Shown in pieces: positions 26,867 to 33,942 of a stretch of DNA of 64,000 bases. The translations under genes were made by a program, and so were the position numbers. Within the stretch, counting starts at the first letter, position 1, and each line of letters begins with the position of its first letter. Source of the DNA: UBA1127 sp965116355 (GTDB lineage: Bacteria; Chloroflexota; Dehalococcoidia; Lucifugimonadales; UBA1127); NCBI GenBank assembly GCA_965116355.1, contig OZ220679.1:62001-126000 (forward strand). Reading direction: 5' to 3'. Below the pieces are notes generated by a model, which saw nothing but the letters and a program-made list of their open reading frames with translations, made no database searches and was not told the origin of the DNA.

Positions 26867-28585
26867 GTGAATCAGATTCGTTACGAGCCGGATGAGAAAA
26901 TACCGCCGGTAGCGGCGGCGACTTCGGCCATACAGATATTCATACCCAACACTATTGGCCTCATCATGCTGGCGGCGCTGGTAGTGCAGGCGTCCGGTGA
27001 GTCCGACGCCTATTTGGGGTGGGTGATATTTACCGCGCTGGCAGTCTCCGGGGCCAGCATGATTCTGCACACCTTCCGTATCCGGTATCTGGGGTCAGGC
27101 CGGCTCATCGTCACCAACTTCAACGTCCCGTTCCTGGCGGTGTGCGCCCTGGCGCTCCAGGCGGGTGGGCCGAGTCTGCTGGCGAGCCTGATGGTGGCTT
27201 CCACGTTGGTGCAGATCATTTTGACCTTCCGCCTGGCCTCCCTCCGCCGGATATTCACCCCTACGGTGAGCGGAGTTGTAGTCATGCTGGTGGCGGTTTC
27301 CGCCGTGCCATACATCTTGAGCAGCACGGTCATCGTTCCGGAAGACGCCTCGCCGATCACGTTCATGGTGCCTGGAATGGCCGCTTTGGCTATTGGGGCT
27401 GCAATCTCGTTGCAGGGTGCGCCACTATGGCGTATGTGGATACTGCCGATCATGGTAGTGGCCGGCCTGATCGCAGCCGTGCCGCTGGGATTTTACGACT
27501 TCGGCACCGTAGCCAACGCTCCGTGGGTGAGCTTGCCTGAATTCGGTTGGCCGGGGTTGGACATGACCTTCGACACGGACTTCTGGGCGCTGCTCCCGGC
27601 CTTCGTGTTTGTGAACCTGACCGCCTTCATGAAAGCGGTTGGAGACCTCTCGGTGATCTATCGCGCTTCCTACCGGAATCCGACGGCCCTCGACTACCGC
27701 GCTGTCCAGGGAGGCTTGGGCGTGTACGGAGTGGGCACGTTCTTCTCCGGCCTGCTGGGAACCCTCCCAATCGCCGCTCCGTGGGCGGCTACGGCGGTTT
27801 ACATGGACTTCACACGCGTATCGGCCAGGAGCGTCGGGATTGGTCTGGGCCTGTTGACAATGGCAGCGGCCCCCTTCTCCAAATTCCTGGCGGTCTTGGT
27901 GGCCATTCCCAGCCCGGTGGTAAGCGCGGTGTACGTCATAATCTTCGGTATGCTCTTCTTCGAAGGCGCGAAGACGGTCTTCACCGGCGAGATGAACCAG
28001 AAGAAGGCCGCCATCACCGGCGTCTCCGTGGTACTGGGTCTTTCCGCCGGGTTCTTCAGCGGAATTGTCGAAGGCATCACCAGCGACCTCGTGGGCAATA
28101 CCATCGTTGTCGGCGGCATTGCGGCTATTGGCATGACCCTATTCAACGAACTGTCAGGTTTTCGCGTCAGGAGGCTGCGGGTGGACCTGTCCAGGTCTTC
28201 CATACCGGCGGTCGATGGCTTTCTCAGCCAATTCGCCAATAGACACTCCTGGACGGAAAAGGGGGGAAACCGGCTGCGTTTGGTAGGGGAGGAAGTGATG
28301 TTGAGCCTGCTGGGAGAGGAGAACGGCGGACAGCCTGAGCAGGAGCGCAGGCTAGTCGCCACCATTCGCCCGGAACCGGGTTCAGCCGAGCTGGAAATCG
28401 TGGTTGCTTCAGGCGACGCCGTCCAGGGGAATATCGAAAACCGCATGGCATACCTGGAAGAGGAGATGGCGCTGGAGGACGACCAGACACTATCCGTCCG
28501 CATCCTTCGCCAATACGCTTCATCAGTGCTCCACCGCCAATACTACGGGATAGACATCCTCACTTGCCGCGTGGAGGATGCGTAA
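26867..28585 (+). CDS. NCS2 nucleobase:cation symporter with C-terminal HATPase-like domain
   Basis: 572-residue protein. Residues about 20-435 are a xanthine/uracil permease (NCS2, SLC23 fold) with about 12-14 membrane segments, including 'FTPTVSGVVVMLVAVSAVP' and 'FSGLLGTLPIAAPW'; Gln/Glu positions of characterised members are not clearly conserved, so the substrate is unknown. A soluble tail (about 445-572) contains 'NRLRLVGEEVMLSLLGEE' and 'RILRQYASSVLHRQYYGIDI', resembling GHKL/anti-sigma-type ATP-binding folds, but I see no G1/G2 boxes. GTG start with no strong ribosome binding site. Expected in the cytoplasmic membrane with the tail inside. Confidence 0.82.
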   Translation: MNQIRYEPDEKIPPVAAATSAIQIFIPNTIGLIMLAALVVQASGESDAYLGWVIFTALAVSGASMILHTFRIRYLGSGRLIVTNFNVPFLAVCALALQAGGPSLLASLMVASTLVQIILTFRLASLRRIFTPTVSGVVVMLVAVSAVPYILSSTVIVPEDASPITFMVPGMAALAIGAAISLQGAPLWRMWILPIMVVAGLIAAVPLGFYDFGTVANAPWVSLPEFGWPGLDMTFDTDFWALLPAFVFVNLTAFMKAVGDLSVIYRASYRNPTALDYRAVQGGLGVYGVGTFFSGLLGTLPIAAPWAATAVYMDFTRVSARSVGIGLGLLTMAAAPFSKFLAVLVAIPSPVVSAVYVIIFGMLFFEGAKTVFTGEMNQKKAAITGVSVVLGLSAGFFSGIVEGITSDLVGNTIVVGGIAAIGMTLFNELSGFRVRRLRVDLSRSSIPAVDGFLSQFANRHSWTEKGGNRLRLVGEEVMLSLLGEENGGQPEQERRLVATIRPEPGSAELEIVVASGDAVQGNIENRMAYLEEEMALEDDQTLSVRILRQYASSVLHRQYYGIDILTCRVEDA

Positions 28586-28660
28586 CGCGGCCGGGACTGC
28601 CAACCCCAGCAGGTGGTTCACGAATCGCCCCTACGTCCTTGCACACCGTATACTTGCACC

Positions 28661-29539
28661 ATGCCCGATGCACTCGCCACGACGCTCGTCGCCGTTGACC
28701 AGCCCCTCGACCTGCCGCTGACGCTGGAAAGCGGCCAGGCATTCCGCTGGCACGAGGACGGCGGCGTCTGGAGCGGCTTCATCGAAGGGCGGCTGCTCAC
28801 CCTCGAGCGCAACGAGGACGGCCTTCGCGTCACCTACGACCCGTCGACGCTCGCACACGCAGAGCGCGCCGTCCGCGACTACTTCCGGCTCGACGACAAC
28901 CTGCCCGCCATCTACGCCCAACTGTGCGAGGACGAGCGTTTGCAAGCGGCCGTGCGGCGGCACTGGGGGCTGCGGATCCTGCGGCAGGACCCGTGGGAGT
29001 GTCTCATCGCCTTCATCTGCTCGCAGAACTCCAACATCCCGCGCATCGCCGGGATGCAGGAGACGCTGGCGAACACGCTGGGCGATACCGCAACGCTCGG
29101 GGAGCTGACGCGGCGCGCGTTCCCGACACCGGGAGCACTGGCGTCGGCCGGCGAGACCAGGCTGCGCGAGCTGGGCCTCGGCTACCGGGCGAAGTACGTG
29201 GCGAGAACGGCGGAGACCGTCGCGGCGGGCCGGCTCGACCTGCCGGCGCTGCGGGCGGTGCCCTACGAGGACGCGAAGGATGCGCTGCTGGCGCTGCCGG
29301 GCGTCGGGGAGAAAGTGGCGGACTGCGTCCTGCTGTTCGCGCTGGACCAACTGGACGCGGCGCCCATCGACCGGTGGGTGCGGCGCGCGCTGGAGGACTG
29401 GTACCTCGGCGGGCAGCGGCTCAGCTATCGCGAACTGTGGGCGTGGACGCGCGAGGCCTTCGGGCCGTACGCGGGGTACGCGCAGCAGTACCTCTTCTTC
29501 CGCCGGCGCGAGACGGCGCGGGGGAAGAGGGAAGGGTAG
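28661..29539 (+). CDS. ogg: OGG1-type 8-oxoguanine DNA glycosylase/lyase
   Basis: 292-residue base-excision enzyme. The N-terminal OGG domain has 'LTLESGQAFRWHEDGGVWSG'. The HhH-GPD core shows 'CLIAFICSQNSNIPRIAGM', the hairpin 'LLALPGVGEKVADCVLLFAL' (catalytic Lys in GEK) and 'APIDRWVRRAL' (catalytic Asp). These match OGG1/AlkA-N family members. ATG 28661 is preferred; the frame extends to 28613 without family sequence. A convergent gene lies 87 bp downstream across two repeats. Confidence 0.92.
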   Translation: MPDALATTLVAVDQPLDLPLTLESGQAFRWHEDGGVWSGFIEGRLLTLERNEDGLRVTYDPSTLAHAERAVRDYFRLDDNLPAIYAQLCEDERLQAAVRRHWGLRILRQDPWECLIAFICSQNSNIPRIAGMQETLANTLGDTATLGELTRRAFPTPGALASAGETRLRELGLGYRAKYVARTAETVAAGRLDLPALRAVPYEDAKDALLALPGVGEKVADCVLLFALDQLDAAPIDRWVRRALEDWYLGGQRLSYRELWAWTREAFGPYAGYAQQYLFFRRRETARGKREG

Positions 29540-29553
29540 AGGCACCCCGCCAC

Positions 29554-29626
29554 TCCGGACTCCGGCTTTCGCCGGAGAAACGAGGAGGCGCGTTTGTCGG
29601 GATTCCTGCCTGCGCAGGAACGACGG
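29554..29626. repeat. Family C and family B hairpin repeats between ogg and the Sec gene
   Basis: Family C 'ctccggctttcgccggag' (29560-29577) and family B 'ttcctgcctgcgcaggaa' (29603-29620) with 'cgacgg'. The family B copy abuts the stop codon of the minus-strand gene at 29627 and could serve as a bidirectional terminator. Confidence 0.8.
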
Positions 29627-29980
29627 CTACCCGCCGAGGACACCCGCGAGGGACTTGACCGTCGCGCCGGGGTGGGTGACGCCGTCGATGACGACGATTG
29701 GGCGCCGGATAAGGCGGGGCTCGCCCGCCATGAGCTGCACCTTCTCGTCATCGCTGAGGGCCGCCGGGTCCAGCCCCAGCTTCTTCACCGTGGGGCTCTT
29801 GGCGGAGAACATGGCCGTCGCGGAGGAGGCCGCCGCCAGGGCGCGGACCTCGTCCTCCGAGAGCCGGTCCGCGAAGAAGTCACGCTCCGTGACCTCCACG
29901 CCCGCCTGTGAGAGAACCTCTCTCACCTTGCGGCAGGTGGTTCAGCGCTTCCAGGTGTAGACGTACGCTTCCTTCGCCAT
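29627..29980 (-). CDS. Candidate selenoprotein: ArsC/Spx-like thioredoxin-fold protein with UxxC motif
   Basis: The frame opens at ATG 29980 and has one in-frame TGA at 29942-29944 (codon 13). Reading it as selenocysteine gives a 117-residue protein starting 'MAKEAYVYTWKR-U-TTCRK', so U13 and C16 form a UxxC pair where ArsC/Spx/YffB relatives have CxxC. The rest ('VREVLSQAGVEVTERDFFAD', 'RRPIVVIDG') fits that fold and length. AAGGA is 7 nt before ATG 29980, and there is no better start after the TGA except a GTG that would remove the active site. A hairpin just after the TGA fits a bacterial SECIS. It lies 29 bp downstream of cca on the same strand. Substrate (arsenate, glutathione or a protein) unknown. 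A sequencing error at TGA is the main alternative. Confidence 0.85.
29908..29926 (-). promoter_or_regulatory. SECIS-like hairpin in the coding region
   Basis: Minus-strand RNA GUGAGAGA-GGU-UCUCUCAC: a perfect 8-bp stem closing a GGU loop (or 7 bp with AGGUU). The loop begins 23 nt after the UGA. A lower helix CCGC/GCGG continues the stem across a small internal loop. A G-containing apical loop at this distance is the pattern described for bacterial SECIS elements that recruit SelB. Confidence 0.8.
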
Positions 29981-30009
29981 GGCAGTGTCCTTTCCGTATG
30001 GAGTAGTCG

Positions 30010-31257
30010 CTACAGGCGGTCCCGCACCAGCGCCTCCTCGTCGGCGCGGTTGGCGACCTGCCCGTCGAGGCGGGCGTGCAACAGCTCGCGCAGCAGCTCG
30101 CCGACGCGGGGGCCCTGCGGCACGCCGAGGGCGAGCAGGGCGTCACCGTCAAGGGCAGGGCGCACGTAGCGCAGGTTGTCGGCGTACTCGCGCAGGCGGC
30201 CCGCGGCCGGCGCGTCGCCAGAGAGCGCGGCCCATGCGCTCACGGCCTCCGGCGACAGCCCTTCCAGAATCCGGTGAACCCCGCTGGGAGACAGCCCGCT
30301 GACGGCCAGATCATCCAGCTGCTCGGCCACGGTGACTGCGTCGTGGATGATCGCCGACCAGGGTCCCGTCGCGTTGATGCGGGCGGCGAAGGCCTCCGCG
30401 TCCTCGCGCGACAGCGTCGACGCGAGCAGCGCGAGAAACGACATCGGCCCGCGGTCCTTCGTCTGCCTTGCCGCCGCGGTCATCGCCGACGTCCACGTGA
30501 GGCCGGGCAGCGTGGCGTCGAGCAAGCCTAGCTCGTCGGCGCGGGCGAGAGCGTGTGCGGGGCTGTCCTCTGCGAAGATGCGCTCGAGCTCATTCCGAAT
30601 GCGGTCGCCGCTGACAGCCGCGATGTGGCCGATGTCCCGGCGGAGGGCCATCTCCGTCATCATCGTCATGCGCAGGTTGAGGCGGGTCTCGTAGCGCACC
30701 GCTCGGAACAGGCGCGTGGGGTCGTCCGCGAAGCTGCCGTCGTGGATGACGCCGATGACGCGGTGGTTCAGGTCTTCCTGGCCGCCGTGGATGTCCACGA
30801 CGTTGCCGAAGGTCTTGGGGCCAAGGTCCACGCCAATGGCGTTGATGGTGAAGTCGCGACGTCCGAGGTCGCCCTCGATCGTCGCGGCTCGAACGTCGGG
30901 CAGGGCGCCGGGCGACGCGTACGACTCCCGGCGGGCCGAGGCGATGTCGACCTCCAGGCCCCCGGCCTCCACCTTGATGGTGCCAAACTGGGAGGGCGGG
31001 GACACGATGACGCCAAGCGCGCCCGCCAGCACCTCGGCATAGCGCGCCGAGGCGTCGAGGGTGGGAACGACCTCCTGCACGACGAGGTCAGGGTCGCGGG
31101 AGATCCGGTCGCGGAGGACATCGCGAACCATGCCGCCGACCAGAAAGACCTGGAAGCCGTGGTTCGCGCCCTGGACACCGCAGGCGATGAGCAACGCCAT
31201 CGTCGGGCGCGGCAGGCGCTTGGTCATCAACCTGGTCATTTCCTTGCGGTCAGGCAT
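30010..31257 (-). CDS. cca: CCA-adding tRNA nucleotidyltransferase / poly(A) polymerase family
   Basis: About 415 residues. Class II nucleotidyltransferase core: 'FLVGGMVRDVLRDRISRDPD' (G-G-x-V-R-D and D-x-D metal ligands), 'EVDIASARRESY', 'RRDFTINAI' and 'DDPTRLFRAVRYETRL', followed by a helical RNA-binding part. It adds or repairs the tRNA 3' CCA end. Start uncertain: ATG 31257 (GGAG 3 nt upstream), GTG 31269 or an ATG seven codons downstream. The Sec gene follows in the same direction. Confidence 0.9.
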   Translation of the reverse strand: MPDRKEMTRLMTKRLPRPTMALLIACGVQGANHGFQVFLVGGMVRDVLRDRISRDPDLVVQEVVPTLDASARYAEVLAGALGVIVSPPSQFGTIKVEAGGLEVDIASARRESYASPGALPDVRAATIEGDLGRRDFTINAIGVDLGPKTFGNVVDIHGGQEDLNHRVIGVIHDGSFADDPTRLFRAVRYETRLNLRMTMMTEMALRRDIGHIAAVSGDRIRNELERIFAEDSPAHALARADELGLLDATLPGLTWTSAMTAAARQTKDRGPMSFLALLASTLSREDAEAFAARINATGPWSAIIHDAVTVAEQLDDLAVSGLSPSGVHRILEGLSPEAVSAWAALSGDAPAAGRLREYADNLRYVRPALDGDALLALGVPQGPRVGELLRELLHARLDGQVANRADEEALVRDRL

Positions 31258-31349
31258 CCTCTCCCTCACTGACGCCGAAAGCCCCTGCGTTCAATGGTTG
31301 CGCTCCCAAGCTTAGCACGGCGAGCCGCGATTTCCACTAGATTTTGGCC

Positions 31350-32591
31350 CTATTGCGCGCGTCTCAACGCCGGCTGGAAGACGCCAATCACCAGGATGAT
31401 GAGGAAGCCGAGGGACGCCGTCATGCCGAGGGCCCTCGGCGCGCCGTAGGCCTCGGCGAGGGCGCCCAACAGCGCCATGCCGATCGGCATCCCGCCGATG
31501 CCCAACGCGACCGCTCCCATCGCGCGGCCTCGCATCTCGGGGCTCGCGTGCAGCACGGAAAGCGTCGTCTGCATCGTCACGAACCCGGACACGCCGAACC
31601 CGACGATGACCATGACGGGTATGCCTATCCAGACGGTCGGGACCTGGCTGAACACGGTTACGGCAGAGGAGAGGAGCAGGCACCCGCCGATGAAGACGCG
31701 GCCCAGCCGTTTCAACCCCACCGCGCTTGCCACGACTATCGTGCCGATCAGTGCGCCGAAGCCGTCCATGCCGCTGACGATGCCGAGCAGGCCGGGACCG
31801 ACACCGTAAACGTCGCGTGCGAAGACCGGCGTAATTTGAAGGTAGGGCGCGACGAAGAGGTTGATGGCAACCGTCACCAGGAAGATGTTGCGCAGCACGG
31901 GGTTGCGCCAGACGTAGACGAGGCCGTTCGCAAGGTCCCTGACGAGGGCGGCCAGGGAGTTGGCGCCGGCCGCGCTCGGGCCGGGGACACTGGACCGCTC
32001 CGGCACGCGCAGGAGCGCGAAGAAGCCGACCAGGTAGCAGAGCGAGAGGAAGGCGTAGGCGGCTCCCGGGTCAGCAAGGGCGAGTATGCCCCCGCCTATC
32101 CACCTGCCCACCATCTGCATGCCCGTGAGCGACGCCGCGTCGATGGCCATCGCGTTGACCACGAAGCGACCGGGCAGCAAGTCGCGGATGAAGGCTCGAC
32201 GAACGGGGAAGTCGATGGCCCACGCCGAGCCGGTGAGCACGGCGGCGGTGTACACCAGCCAGACCCTCTCCTCGCCCAGCAGCAAAACGACGGTGAAGCC
32301 AATCGTCACGGAGAGGTTGACCGTCTGCGCGACGAGCAGCATCCGCTTCTTTGAAATCCGGTCGCCGATGGAGCCCGCGATGGGGCCGAGGATGCCGAGC
32401 GGGATGAGCCGGAAGGTGCCGACCAGCGCAACCAGCAGCGGCGAGTCGGTCAGCTCCAGCACCAGCCAGCCAAGGACGATGAGGTCCATCCAGAAGGCCA
32501 GGTGCCAGAGGTGGCCCGCCATCCAGAGCAACCGCCAGTCCCGGTTGACGACGGAGCGGAAGGTTGGGACGCGGGCTAGGGGGCGCAGCAT
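31350..32591 (-). CDS. MFS transporter (EntS/MFS_3-like)
   Basis: 413-residue major facilitator with about 12 membrane segments. It shows the loop 2-3 motif 'GPIAGSIGDRISKKRMLLVA' typical of DHA-type exporters, and a soluble-like break in the central loop ('RVPERSSVPGPSAAGANS'). Relatives include enterobactin-exporter-like proteins; substrate unknown. The SDR gene lies 46 bp upstream on the same strand. Confidence 0.88.
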   Translation of the reverse strand: MLRPLARVPTFRSVVNRDWRLLWMAGHLWHLAFWMDLIVLGWLVLELTDSPLLVALVGTFRLIPLGILGPIAGSIGDRISKKRMLLVAQTVNLSVTIGFTVVLLLGEERVWLVYTAAVLTGSAWAIDFPVRRAFIRDLLPGRFVVNAMAIDAASLTGMQMVGRWIGGGILALADPGAAYAFLSLCYLVGFFALLRVPERSSVPGPSAAGANSLAALVRDLANGLVYVWRNPVLRNIFLVTVAINLFVAPYLQITPVFARDVYGVGPGLLGIVSGMDGFGALIGTIVVASAVGLKRLGRVFIGGCLLLSSAVTVFSQVPTVWIGIPVMVIVGFGVSGFVTMQTTLSVLHASPEMRGRAMGAVALGIGGMPIGMALLGALAEAYGAPRALGMTASLGFLIILVIGVFQPALRRAQ

Positions 32592-32637
32592 GGCTTACGG
32601 CAGGCGCGTTGGGCCGCTGGCTCGTTTGGGAGTCTGG

Positions 32638-33474
32638 TCATTGCTGTTGCTGCTTGGCCTGTTCCATCGCCTCGCTGCGCTCGCGGTTGTGCGTGGCGGG
32701 AGTGGTCACGGCGAGCCCGGCGTCGACGGACAGCGTCACGCCCGTTACCCAGCGGGCCTCGTCGCTTGCGAGGTAGAGGTTGGCGTAGCCGATGTCCCAG
32801 GCGGTGCCCTCGGTGCCCAGCGGCGCCGTCGTCACGCGCAAGTCCCGCAGCGAGTCAGTCATGCGCATCTCCATTCGCGGCGTGTAGACCTGCCCCGGCG
32901 CGATGGCGTTGACGCGGATGAGGTCTCGGCCGTGGTCGGACGCCATGGTCTGCGTGATGCCGACGATGGCCGTCTTGGACACGGAGTAGGCCAACGGCGA
33001 GTGCGCCCGCAGCCCGGCGATGGACGAGAGGTTGGTGATGGCGCCACCGCCGCCCCTGATCATGTGGGGGATTGCCGCGCGGCTTGCCAGCACTATGCTC
33101 TTCACGTTGACGTCCATCACCTGGTCCCACTCCTCAATGTCCAGCGAGAGCACGTCGCCGCGCGAGGAGATGCCGACGTTGTTCACGAGGATGTCTAGGC
33201 GGCCGTAGCGGTCGACGGCGGCCTGACACATGGCGTAGCAGTCGTCCGAGTTGGTAACGTCGGCGACGAAGACGGACGCGTCGCCGCCCTCCTCGCGGAT
33301 CATGCGCACGGTGTCCTCGGCGGCCTCCTCGATGATGTCCACGACGAGGACCTTCGCGCCCTCACGGGCGAACAGGACGGACGTGGCCTTCCCGTTGCCG
33401 ATGCCCTCGGCAATGCTACCGCCGCCCGTCACGACGGCGACCTTTCCTTCCAAGCGTGGTCGTCTCTCAGGCAT
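32638..33474 (-). CDS. Short-chain dehydrogenase/reductase (SDR)
   Basis: 278-residue NAD(P)-dependent oxidoreductase. Cofactor motif 'VVTGGGSIAEGIGNGKA', 'NNVGISSRG', catalytic Ser in 'NLSSIAGL' and Tyr-x-x-x-Lys in 'AYSVSKTAIV', then 'INAIAPGQVYTPRM' (here 'VNAIAPGQVYTPRM'). The glycine-rich loop has a small Ile-Ala-Glu insertion. The C-terminus ends in a Gln run. Substrate unknown. Confidence 0.92.
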   Translation of the reverse strand: MPERRPRLEGKVAVVTGGGSIAEGIGNGKATSVLFAREGAKVLVVDIIEEAAEDTVRMIREEGGDASVFVADVTNSDDCYAMCQAAVDRYGRLDILVNNVGISSRGDVLSLDIEEWDQVMDVNVKSIVLASRAAIPHMIRGGGGAITNLSSIAGLRAHSPLAYSVSKTAIVGITQTMASDHGRDLIRVNAIAPGQVYTPRMEMRMTDSLRDLRVTTAPLGTEGTAWDIGYANLYLASDEARWVTGVTLSVDAGLAVTTPATHNRERSEAMEQAKQQQQ

Positions 33475-33942
33475 GGTGTCCTCCTCAGGGGAGAGTATAC
33501 CCGATGGGCGAGCGGGGGAGGTGGCCCATTCAAGCCTCGGCCCCTGTTTCCGGTGAAAGCCGGGAGCCAGAGGCGCGGGCGTGGCCCCCTTCGAGAACCT
33601 CAGGACAGGCTTCGACGGGCTCAGGGCGAACGGTCGGGGGAGGGGGTGAGCGGGGGGATTCGATTGTGGATAACGAATCGTAGCTGTAGCGGGGGGTTTC
33701 AGCTACGAATTTTGCAAAATTTTTTAAAACGAATCGTAGCTGTCACGGTGTGCCACGGGCATCGCTTGGGGGCGGGTCCAGCCGCATGCCGGGTAATGGC
33801 ACGAGGATAGCGTGGGGAAGGAGGGGGCGCAACGGGGCGGTGTCAGGGGAATTGTGGTTTGATTTGGTTGCGGGCGGGGCCGGCCCTGGGGCCGGCGGGC
33901 GACTCGCGAGTCGCCCCTACGCAGGGAGTGCGGATGGGGGTG
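33475..33942. other. Intergenic region with repeats, no supported gene
   Basis: 468 bp between the SDR and herA. Holds a degenerate family C copy (about 33546-33567), a family A copy (33590-33634), an AT-rich inverted/direct repeat block (33672-33743) and 'cgactcgcgagtcgcccctac' near 33900-33920, a short hairpin. No open frame with a recognisable protein. Confidence 0.6.
33672..33743. repeat. Three-copy 'aacgaatcgtagctgt' direct/inverted repeat in AT-rich block
   Basis: 'aacgaatcgtagctgt' occurs at 33672-33687 and again at 33728-33743; the inverse 'cagctacgaat' lies between at 33700-33710. Copies 2 and 3 form a perfect 9-bp inverted repeat (cagctacga / tcgtagctg) around an A/T-rich core with 'ttttgcaaaa'. 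Confidence 0.8.
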
